NCBI GenBank assembly: GCA_037893245.1
Contig: JBAIAA010000410.1
Span: 434,001 to 498,000, forward strand
Length of the DNA stretch: 64,000 bases
DNA from: Crossaster papposus
Taxonomy: Eukaryota > Echinodermata > Asteroidea > Velatida > Solasteridae
Reading direction: 5' to 3'
Shown: positions 27,976 to 39,900 of the stretch, in pieces
Layout: every line of letters begins with the position of its first letter
How positions within the stretch are numbered: position 1 is the stretch's first letter
Position numbers and translations under genes: made by a program
The notes under the pieces: model-generated
Databases searched by the model: none
Told to the model about the DNA's origin: nothing
The model's input: the letters and a program-made list of their open reading frames with translations, nothing else

Positions 27976-30900
27976 TTATTTTTTGGGTGGGGGGGGGGGG
28001 GGGGGGGGGGGGTGGTTAGCCTATTACATTTTTACATGTTCACACCAAAAGAAACTCACTTCCTAAAAAGTGATACTTCCCGAGCCTGCATGAAAAGCAG
28101 CCATTTTTACGAATGGCATTCTTCCACGTTAGGACCCACTTTTCAACCGTAATTATATCAAGTCTGCCTTCAGATTGAAGACCAAGGAGTTGATCCTAGG
28201 ATTTACACAATCCCACGTTTGTAAAACCAAACGCCCTTCTTTTTCAAAACAATATAGGGGTGCAGCTTGAATCCAGATACCCGCTGCTTGTTTTTACACC
28301 ACCGTGACAGAGAATTGTTTCAAGTTCCTTGATTTCTCCAGGAATTGGCGTTTTTTTCTTCAGCGAAGCGTCTAAAGTTGTCATAGAATAGATCGTACAA
28401 TTCACCCTAACTTACATTGTACAATATTTTCTGTGGCCACACAAGTTATCACATTATATTCTGAACAACGGTGGTGGTTAGCCTTTCCAAATCATGAAGT
28501 GGGCGGGGCTAAGTTTTGCAATGTGTGAATATTCATGCTCTCGTAGTTAACATAAAGCATGTTCAGTAGCACAGTTTTATCGGTCTCTTTGAGAAGCAGG
28601 AGATGTTTCGTGGATACAAATTTCGTTTTGGGCAATAAATTGCATACTCTGGTCATCACCAATTCCCAAATGCCCTCTCAAAGCATTATCGTTGTTACAA
28701 ATGACGATCCCTGATTTTCCATACAGTCACAAGCGGTACATTAATTTTACTTATATATATATCTTTCTATTGCGGTGTCATAAGTAACCGACTTCTCGTT
28801 TGAAGTTCATTTTTTGTGTGGGCTGCTGCAATGTATTTCGTCTTGCAGCCTAACAAAATTAAGAAAAAATAAGAAAGACTTGAATCATTTGAACCAAACC
28901 ACATTCACGGGACGAGGTGTCAAATTTTATTTTTCAGGTACGAACCCACCCACCACATCGCAGACTACGAAGAGCTTTAGAAAAACACAAAGCGTGGAAG
29001 CATTTGAAAGACCGATTTACAATCGACCCATCACGGTTGTCTAGTCGATAGTGGGATGAGCTTACAGGTCGAATTCGAACGGTCCGGGGTTCGAATCTAC
29101 CAGTACCCATTTTTCTTAGTTAAATTTGTCTTTGTCATAAACTTCAGAGGGAAAAGATTCCGAGAACATTAGTTACTCAGTACTTTGTAGTCTGCTTTCG
29201 AGAGCGGAATCGGTACTACTAACTGAGCAACCAGCCTGCGTTGCGGTTTGTAAAGAAGAAATAAATACGCGTACCGCTGGCACAATGTGTATGTACAAAT
29301 GCATGTACTTTACAATGTACATGCACAATGTACTGTAAATGTACAATGTTTATGTACGTTGTACATGTACATACAACGCGCTTTTAGCGTGGAGTCAAAA
29401 AAGCGCATGTGATTTCAAAAGGGTCCTATCTTATGAGGTGGGCGGGGCTAATTTGCAGAAATTTAAATATTCATATACGCGTGGTGTGCAGATTCTGTTC
29501 GTGTTATGGACACATTTCTCGTTCTAATTCTCCATGCAGGGTGCATTTCCCATGAGGAATATATGATTTTGGTTCAGACTTGCAATCTGTCTTCAATAAG
29601 CGAACGGCCATCAAACCACTTGCGTTGGTAAAAAAAAATCAACAAAATCACCGATTTATTCATACAGTGACAAGCTTGTATCATCGTTTAACCCTATGTT
29701 CCTGTTGTCGTTTGTTTAAATTGGTACGAGTTGTCTCGGTTTTTTAACCGAGTTGAATAATTTTTAGATAGGCTGTGAACATTGATTACTTTGTTAATCG
29801 TTTGCGGCCTTTTTGCAATAATTAAAGAAAAGGAACAAAGTTACAATAAATCGAGTTCTGGTGTAAGATCAAAATCAGACTCGTGAAAATTGGACCTATT
29901 TGCCTATTATTGGTTGAACCCTCTCACGTGATCAGTCACTCTCCTAATTGGGACCTAATCAAACGAAAACGGCGTAAAATCGCGCTATGCTATAATTATT
30001 GAGTTATAATTGAAAATATCCGTTTTGGCATGTTACAATTCCCACATATGTTTTCTTTCGAACTACCAAGTATTTTTTGCAGGAAGATTAGCAGAAAAAA
30101 TATAAATCTGATATTACTGAGCGTACACAAGAAGTAAAATGTAGCTAAATCAATTCTTAACTATTCTTAATTTGATGTGTGTAATTGACCGCTGGTTTTG
30201 CTCAATATTATATATTTTTAAAAATACCCTTGCCCAATAAAATATATCATTTTAAAGCTAAGAATTCAAGGAATCTGGAAATACCAATAGGCCTATCTCA
30301 AAATATAAAAATGTTAACTTTACTCTGATTTTGTGGGAGCAGGTCACAATTATCATACACCATTTGCAGATATCTCAGATGAACAACAGATTATACAGTA
30401 CTTGGGTATTAGTTGGCAAACGGCAAACGAGATTTGCGCCATACTGTTGCCAACTCCAGTTGTCCTGAAAAATATAGGAGTACATGTAGTTTGACGTGGG
30501 CGGGGCTAATTTGCATATGTGTAAATATTCATACGCGCGTGGTGCGCTAAATCGGTTCATGTTGGGACACTTTTCTTAGTCTATTTGTTCATGCAGGGTG
30601 GTTTTCTCGTTTAGAAATTCAGGATTCGTGTACAAACTTGCAATCTGTCTTCAGCAAGCGACCGGAAGGGTCTTTCATGGCACTCACTTTAGTAAAAAAA
30701 TGATCACCGATTTTTCCCACACAGTGACAACTTTGCATCGTCGTTTTAACTCTTCCTCTTTTCCGTTTGTTTAATCTTCGAGTTGTCTCGGGTGACTACA
30801 CGACTTGTCCCACCCGAGTTGTTATATTTTTTTGGAAAGGCTGTGAAAATTACTCTGGTAATTTTTCGCAGCCTTATGAATAAGTAAAGAAAAGGTACCA

Positions 30901-33900
30901 ATATCCATAGGAATCGAGTTCGGACTCGGCTTTAAGGAGCTTGTGCATACACAGCTTTAGATTTTTTTAAATCAATTTCCAACGATTGTTGGACGGCAAT
31001 CGTTGGGAAAATCTTACTATTTTGAAGCACTACCCCGAATTTGGTAAAGTGAAATAGTCTTCATTTTATTTTCGCTACGGTTATGCAAGCCACCTTTGGT
31101 TTCCTACCAAAGCCATTGGTCTCGTCAAATTCGAGGAAGTTGGACTAGTACAGACATTTCATTTTATTGACGAGGAATCGCCACAAACCGATGAAACTTG
31201 TCATATTTGGCGATGGTTTTGTATATACTTGATGCTAGTCTAAACCATTCAATCTATTTAACGTTTTGATTGTGATTATTCATCTTTTTTTCTGATTATT
31301 CGTGTTTGTTCATGTACAGATATACTGCCTCCAAATATTGGAATGTAATGACACATAATTTAAAACAGTCAAGTTCGATACGAACGAGTGATTTATGGAA
31401 TACTATCGCGGGCTTAATGTACAATGTACATATATTATGTTCGGTACAACACAACGTGCATATCTTCACAGAGATATATTGTATAGTACATGTACATGTA
31501 CATGTACATGAACCTGTACACACACATTCGCGTTTTTGTATCACTGTGGAGACATGGCTTTGTTCTTGTGTACAAAGGGTTAGAAAGTCGAGCACGTTTT
31601 TCAAAATGCTCCCATTTTAACCCCAATTATTTTCCTGGGTTGAATTTCGACCCAATATACCCTAGTACAGTATATGTACAGGTACATGTATCAACCTGTG
31701 TACATGTATACATGTAGATGTAGCGCTTATGCCATGCAGGCTGGCGTATCATGGGCGGAGGCTCATTTGCATAAATGTACATAACAATGGTACTTCGAAC
31801 TCGGGTTTCCGTGTGTTAAATATTTCTCATCATGGGATTATGTTTTTTTAGTCCGTTTTGTCTCAATTGTCTGCAGATTCTAAACAGATTTTTCGTCTTG
31901 GTGTTGAAAATTGTATCCAAGTCTTAAAGTTAGCGAAGTATTAGTTACTAGGAAAAAGATGCGGGATTATATTTGGTTGAACAGGCGTGGGATACTGTAG
32001 CAAATAGGTTGTGCTTAAGGTAACACTATTAGAAATGGCGGTGTCGATACCTTTGTTAAAAAAGCAATTTTTTGAGTGGGTGTTTGTGTTTTGATAATTG
32101 TCAACCCATACACCCTAGCTGTGATTAAAGATAGGATGCACCATTGGTAATTGCTTGATTTTATCATAAATAGGTGGATATTTTGGGGGTTGTATTTTAT
32201 AGTAAATTAACTGACCTGTCTGATGTTTTACAATCATCGGATACCAAGAAAAGCAATCATTTAGCTGGATGCCTAGAATCATTATTTACTTTCAGATAAG
32301 TAAGAAACTTTTGAGTTTGATATCTGCAAAAAGAAATTGACGCTTAACCCTAACTCCCTCACCATTGTTATTGAACAATACAATTCCTTCAAAATCCTCC
32401 AACTTCCTTTGTTGTGTAGGGAGTTAGGGTTAATAGTGAAGTTTGGTCATCGACTTTAGGGGCCATTTTTATACAATACACGCACTAAAAAATGTTTTGC
32501 ATGGAAATACTTCCTTGGCAAAGGGTTACAATTTGTGACTGGTATTCAGCTGGTTTTTGCTTAGCATGAAAAGCACGTCGAGTTTTTGCTGGTAACCTGT
32601 CTTTTACTGAGGTATACTTTTTTGTGTGCTAAGCAAATTTTTGTGCTTACATGTTTTATGAAATTGGCTTCAGATGTTTTATGTATTGATTTATTTATAC
32701 ACTGTATCTAACAATTTTTTTTCTTCTAATATGGAACAGTCACCTATTGAAGATCGTTCTCCAAATTCCAAATCGGCTGTGGTACATTTTATAGGGCTCA
32801 TATTTCTGTCGACTCTGCTCGATTCAAATCTACAATTGACAGCTTGACTTATAAGGCAGTTACGTTGACAGATAGAATTGTGACGGTGGTCGGAAACAGT
32901 AAAACACATGTCAAAACGGGAATAACAAATTAACTAAACAGATTTCTAAATAACTGAAAAAAGGAGTTTTAATTTCTTAAACTTCTGAGTAAAGTTGTTT
33001 ACCCATTCATTTTGATTGATAAACAAAATGATAAATTGGGGCATAGATTATGATTGGGGGTAGTATTTCCAAAAAGCAATTTGTTTCCAACGCTGGTCGG
33101 CGTTGGAGATTGATATAAAAATACCACTTTTCTTGAAAATGACGAGATACCAGGTGCTATAATTTTACATGATGCTTTAGGCTGTCCTTCCCCAAACGTC
33201 CAGTTAGGTATTTCCTAATTTGATAGTTTTGTGTTTTAATGTTTGCAAATGTTGTATATTTCCTTTAAGCTATTGAAGGCAGTCGATGTACGATCCAACA
33301 AAACCTGGACAAAGTCGCACAATGTGTTTTATTACAATGTACTCGTGAAGTCATTTCGAGTAGGATTTTACCATTTTGAGGTTTTGGGTTTTCCTGAATC
33401 CCAAAATATCAATCTACAATCTCTCTAAATTGGAACATAATCCATCACCCAGAAGTGTGTTTTTTTGTCAATTTTGTGAAACAATTGTGTATAGAAATAA
33501 TACGTTTTTCTGAACTTCAAAGCTGTTTATCTAATAATTAGGTTGTTATGGTTTTATCACTAAATCCTTCCCCAGGGGAGATAGGGTGGGGGTACATATT
33601 TAAAATGATACATTATTTTAAAGCTGAGAACCTAGAGATATTGAAAAAAGCACAATCTAAGAAACAAAAATGTTCAACTTTGCCCGGGTTTTGTAGGAGC
33701 AGGTCACATATGTACAGTACTTGGATGTATTTATTTTATTCTGCACCACTTGATTGTTCAGGAAAGGATGGTGATATTACTGATTATATTGTTGAAAATC
33801 TTTGATTTGTGGTAAATTTGGTTGATTCCCGAGTCGAGCAGCTCAGCCCAGGCCCAAGAATGCAGAGTCGTTTCCGAGTCAATTTTTCACATAGTGACTC

Positions 33901-36900
33901 GGGTCCAAGTCCTAATCAAGCAAAATGAGCTCAGAGTGTTATAATTGACGTGGCATGATTATTTGTTGTGTATATATCGTAGGTGGCTGTTGGAAGAATC
34001 ATGGAGGAATTGCAGCCGTCAGTAGCAGATTTTATGGTAAATGAATTAATCGTTGCAGACAGTTAAAGGGATCGTATACGTTTGGTAATTACTCCAAAAA
34101 TTAATGGCAATAAAAACTTACTTGGTAAGAAGTACAGCAGCTTTGGATAGTATAATGCATTTTCAGAAACTTTTCACTTCGAAGTACTGCGGTTATGGAA
34201 AAAGATATCACTTTTTATCCCAACAAATTTGAGTTATCAATCGAGTAAAGGTATTTCTGGATAATTTGGAAGGCAGGTATAAGCTTTTCAATAGTATTTC
34301 GGTTGGTTACTTTTTGGATAGCTGCAAAGGGTATAATACAGCTTTAAAGGTAGAATATACCATTTGCAGATATCAAAATTTGTTACTACTGAATTATTAA
34401 GAAATATCTTACTTATAACTAATGATTCTAGGCATCCAGCTAAATGACTGCGCTAGATATCCTGTAATTATTCTGAAAAATATAATTTTATAAAAAGAAA
34501 TTCGCGATCGCCGTCCGGCGATCGCGAAAAAACACAAATAACATAAGAATAACTGCTCGACGTCGGTTGAAAACAAACGCTGTTTTTCGCGCTTTTCTCG
34601 GCATCCATGATTGTAAAACTTCAGACAGGTCAGTTTAACGATATTTACTATAAAATACACTATTAAGTAAATATTGATTGTAGGCATCAAGCAAAAGAAT
34701 TGCAATAGATATCCTGTAATTGTTCCGATTATTAATTATTTTTTTAAACAACAACATAAGAACCACTGCCTGACGCCGGTTGAAAACGAACAACCTTTTC
34801 TTGCTTTTCTCAGCATCTATGATTGTAAAACTTTAGACAGGTTAGTAAAACGATATCTACTATAAAATACAACCACCCCAAATCCACACATTAATGATAA
34901 TTCAAGCAATTACCAATGGTGTATCCTACCTTTTTAAGTAGGTTGTAAATATTTTTTTCTCTTTCTGTAGAGTGGTGCCCAAACAGTACACAACATAGAT
35001 GCTGTGGCGACTCACATGAGATTTCTGCACAGCCTTCTTGAACGGTTTGTGCACCTGTTTGAACCGCCATCAGGTGAGTTTACAGTTGTGTAATTTCAAC
35101 ATCAGGGGCCAATTTCATAGAGCTGCTAAGCAAACAAAATTTGCTTAGCACAACAAAGCCTTGCTCATTAAAAACAGGTTACCAGCCAAAATTCTACGGG
35201 TTTTTTATGCTAAGCCAAAAACCAGCGGATCATCAATCGAAAACAATAAAGAATTTGTGAAAATTTGGTCTGTAACCTTGTTTTTGCCAAGGACAAATTT
35301 TCGTGGTAAGCAAATTGTTGTGCTTAGCAGCTCTATGAAATTGGCCCCTGCTCTTCACCGACCAGGGGCCAATTTCATAGAGCTGCTAAGCAAACAAAAT
35401 TGCTTAGTGCAAAAAGGTCTTGCTCATTAAAAACAGGTTACCAGCCAAAATTCTCTGGTTTTTTAGGCTAAGCAAAAACAAAGGAAATTTGTTTATGCTA
35501 AGCAAATGTTTGTGCTTAGCAGCTCTATGAAATTGGCCCCCTGCTCTTCACTGACCTGTATACTCAGTGTTTTGTTGCTTGTTCAAACACTTGTCGGGCG
35601 CTCAACCAATATGAGCAGCGAAACTGTTTCAGAATTTTATGAATCGGGGTTTTAACTGAGGGCTTGCAAGGAAAGAAAGTTTGAAAGCTTACTCAGGTGG
35701 GACTTGAACCCACGACCCTCTGTCTACAGGTGCAGATGTCCTACCACTCGACCATCAAGCTTTCTTTTAACCGGTTTGCGGTGGAGGACGTGACGTGTAT
35801 ATATGTGACCTGGCACCACGAAATGAGCGGAAAGTCGCACATTGCCAAAACGAGTTATTGGCCGAAATGTCAATTTTTCAAGTGGGAGGTCATTGGTAGT
35901 ATAGTTGGCACGGTTCACAGACTTTGAACTCAATACAATATTTTTCTCAATACAAGGGAGCATGACTTCAGCTATTTCAAAAGAGTTTAGCGGCTGCTAG
36001 GAATAAGCTACAGCAACACAAAATACATCATTTGAAAGCTAAGGACTTCTTCTTTCTAGAAATGTAATAATGTCAACTTTTTAATTTTGCAACTTTTCAT
36101 CCATTTCGTGGTGCCAGGTCACATATGTGACCTGTCACCACAAAATGAGAGTAAAGTCGGAAATATTGAAAATTGGGATATTTTCAAATTCTTGAGAAAG
36201 AGAGCTTTCCAATGGTATATAACACTTGGGGGTTTTGCAATAAATACTTCTTACAGCGCTCTAGATAGTCATGGGTTTCACAAAACTTGTTTGTGAGAAA
36301 ACTTACTTTAAACATCTTAAACAAAAACACACAAAAGATTACAAAACAGGACAAGTAAGGTTCGGTTTAGCATAGCAACGGCTATGTTCTAATCATTATT
36401 TCTTCTTGAAATTTTCCACACATACAAACTATTGTATAAACAACAAAATATTAAAATGTCAAAAACGTGGGATACTTACAAGGACCTGACTTGCATATTT
36501 AATTACCGTGTTAATTAGACCACTAATGGACTTTAATCCAAACACAAACTATGCAAAATCTCGTAATTTAAGAGGTTTTCGATCATCTGATGTCACCCAA
36601 AAAATGGGAATATGTAAAGGAGGACTAGGGCTTTCCAAATTACGCAAAATCTCAAAATTGACTACCCCTTCATATTTTGACTTTAGATGGCCATATCTCT
36701 TAATCACATTGTGCGACTTTACTCTCATTTTGTGGTGACAGGTCACATATATGCAAAGATTTTCCGGAATTCAAAACGGATGACGGATAAAGAACGTCAT
36801 GAGTAACTTGGAGCGAGACCGGAAATATATGTCAGCATTACCAGCTCGCAGTAAGCAAGGCTGGGTGTGCTTACCCACAAATGCCTGAACCCGCCTTGGA

Positions 36901-39900
36901 TCGATGTTCGTAAAAAAACCAAAAAATCTGCGCCTGGGTTAGATCAATGTCAAAATAGATTGTGCATATTCGATCAAACAAAATTTGCAGTTGGTAGGTG
37001 GACCAAGCGAAGTTGAAATAGCCCCCATGTAGTACTACCCCCATGCATTACCAGCCATGGGCTGTTCCACTTGATACTTGTGGTACCAATTTTCTCTCCA
37101 AATTTGTCTTTTTGTCGTTAGAATCCAGAGCATTTGGGGAGCAGATGAGGGCGCTTGGTCAGAACGCCCTACATCAGTGGGTGGCACTGATGCTGTGCAT
37201 CTTTGGCGACCGACCAAACGTGGATCGCTTTCTCTCCGAACGCTTGGTAAGAAAATGCCCACTCTAGTTAGCTCACAGGAACACCATATATAAAAAAACA
37301 AAAGAGTAAAAGCCTGAGCGATCCCCGTTTTCTATTTTCTGGGTTTGCAACCTTGCTAATAAGGCCTGCGATCCCAATTTGCCCGTTTTCCAGATGGTCA
37401 GGGACAAGCCCCGCCCGCTATAAGCAAGGAATTAGGACTCTCCTCCAAAGCGGGCGACCCCTTATTAACCAGTTCGCGCTGGATGACGAATATAAACGAA
37501 AAGTTTTCCCCCAGATTCAAAACGGATGACGCATAAACACGCCATGAGCAAGGCCGGAAATGTCTGTCAGCAGCAAGCAAGGCCGGAAATGCGTGGGTGT
37601 GCTTCCCGGTACGGGCGGCCTGATCCTGCTTCGGATCGAGTTTCATTAAAAATAATCCCGCACGTCGGCTCAATGATGTTAAAATAATCCCGGTGCGAAC
37701 TGGTTAAAAGCCTGACTCCTATGATCTGTCCTGAACTTAACAAAAGAGGCTGTGCCACGGAACAAAAACCCAGCAATTCAAGCTGCGCACCGCCGGTAAT
37801 CTCTTCTGCAGTCTTCTATTGTTAATAGTGACTCATTGCCACTCTTGCAATGAACCGAGCATCACACTTAAACTGGGCGGCAACAGTGTTTGTAGATAGC
37901 AGGAATACCGGGCAGGCCTCGCTCGCTCGCTTCTTAAACGGTCTCAGTTTGGAACGCATCCCTAATGCTGCTAGCATCGTGACTTTGGGCACGCTCGCTG
38001 TCAACAGGTTATGGCCTCAGACTTAACAAAGATATTAACACAATTTGGGAACCATCAACATGGGGGCTGGATAGCTCAGTTGGTAGAGCAGGTTTAAGCC
38101 CCGCTCTACTCAATTGTTTTGTTCAATCTCCCCCAAAAATATTAATAAAATAAAGAGTAAACTAGACATGTGTTTGTGGACAAACACAGAGCTGTTTCGG
38201 ATGTCTAAAATGTCTTTCATTATGTGTGTGTGGTGGTCTAAGTGTGTGCCAAGTCTAAAGTCGATCGGATTTACCAAAGTGCCAAAGATATATTGGTTGA
38301 ACAAAAACGTGTACAAATCCTATGGGAAAAACTGAACCTTTAATGTGATGTAACATGAGACCCGGCGATGTCATCATGACGTCATCTTAATTTTCGTCTA
38401 TAACACATCCTCGAATACTTGCAAACCAAGTTTGACCCCAACCGGACTTGTACTTTCAGAGTTAGAGGGTCTTAAAAACTACACCTTTAATGTGACGTCA
38501 CATGACCCGCGATGACGTCATCTTGATTATTTTTTTCTTGGCCCTCCTAAGGATGGTGGTCGAGGTCTGTGCTAAGTCTCAAGTCGATCGAATTTACAGA
38601 AGTGTAAAATTCAATATTTTGAAGAAAAACGTGTACAAACCCTATGGGGAAATAAACTACACCTTTAACGTCACGTCAAGTGACCTTGAATGACGCAATC
38701 GTGCCGAATTTCGTCCAGGACTATCTGTGAGTGGTGTTCTAAGTGTATGCTAAGTCTCAAGTCGATCGAATTCATTAAAGTGTCAAAGTCAACAGTTTGA
38801 AGAAAAACGTGTACAAAACCTATGGGGAAAATGTTACCTTTAACATGACGTCACGTGACCTTGAATGACGGAATCGCGACGAATTTCTTCTAGGACCGTC
38901 CTTGGGTGGTTGTCTAAATGTATGCCAAGTCTCAGGTCGATCGGGTTTACCAAAGTGTCAAAGTGTATTGGCAGAAAAAACGTGTACAAATCCTATAGGG
39001 AAAAAGTGACACAAAAAAAAACAAAAAAAAAACTAGAACTACGTCTGTTCAAGGAACAGAACATAGGGCTTTTTCGCTTTCGCATTTTTTTAGAGTATTT
39101 GTTTTAAAAAAAACCGAATTTAAGTTAATTTAAACAGATTAAAATAAATTCAAACTGATTAAAACGATGACGTCACACGTTTCTGAACTTTTTGTGCAAC
39201 TATCTATCACCTAACAACACAAAATGAGTTGTTATGTTCCTTTGCTGAGATTTGCCTTCAACGTCTAAAAACGTAATAATTCAAATATAATCGTAATATG
39301 ACGTAACATTTGTCAACATGACGCTAGAGGGCGCTTTAACATTTGATGAAGTCACTGTTAACATTTTTGTTACTTACAATCTAGCCAGCTCCTAACATCG
39401 TTGAAAGTAAGTTCACATCGTTTTTTACTTTTAAATTATAAGGAACTTCCGGTTTGGACCGGAAGGAAGTGTCAGGTCATTTTGCATGTAATACAAATTA
39501 TGAAGACCATGGATTAATCTATCAATCCCCCTAAAAATCTAAATCAGATCTCTTACAGTTGATTTTATATTGATTTTCAAAGATTAAATTTAGAAATATT
39601 TGGTTGCTTGTAATCTGACACTTGATGACGTCATCGTGACGTAATTAACAGAAAGCTCGAGAGCTGTCTTAACTTTGCTATTTAAAGCAAAAATCTGGAT
39701 TATATCTATCGCGGTTGATTTTTAAGCGACGTTTTAAGGTTTTAAGGTCTTTTCATTGTAACTTCCGGTTTGGTGACGTCATCAATAAATTTCTTTCTCA
39801 ATATGTTGTTAGCACGAAGCTGATTATATACACCGGTTATAAAATGATTTCAGCAAACTTCGCCACACACATCAACAGATTATTCATTTTAACCATTTTC

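Larger units (their letters stand above)
12552..33982 (+). other. Giant BAG6 intron (21.4 kb), overview
   Basis: No host coding exon is recognised between exons 10 and 11. The contents, in order, are: TGTGACC elements (12589, 13642), fragments of the TTAACCAG family (14594-15312), the GC-box/octamer repeat series, a CCCGGGAAA-motif element (16985), a tRNA-like gene (17898), paired AAAGGTAGG elements (18357-19114), a Penelope-like element within inverted arms, a second inverted repeat, TGTACA-rich microsatellites, and degraded elements up to 33709. Parts of 51.5-52.3 kb (a segment near 52100-52250) recur here at 31520-31670. Confidence 0.85.
35768..36930 (+). mobile_element. TTAACCAGTTCGC element split by two TGTGACC elements
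   Basis: Left part TTAACCGGTTTGCGGTGGAG to about 35803; continuation at 36748 with GCAAAGATTTTCCGGAATTC, AAAACGGATGACGG and CCTGAACCCGCC. The two pieces are collinear with intact copies, so the TGTGACC elements inserted later, at a TATATA stretch. Confidence 0.88.

Noticed and set aside
27825..28066. ORFs of Tyr/Ile/Leu runs followed by Gly
   Set aside because: Translations of the (ATT)n tract and G run.
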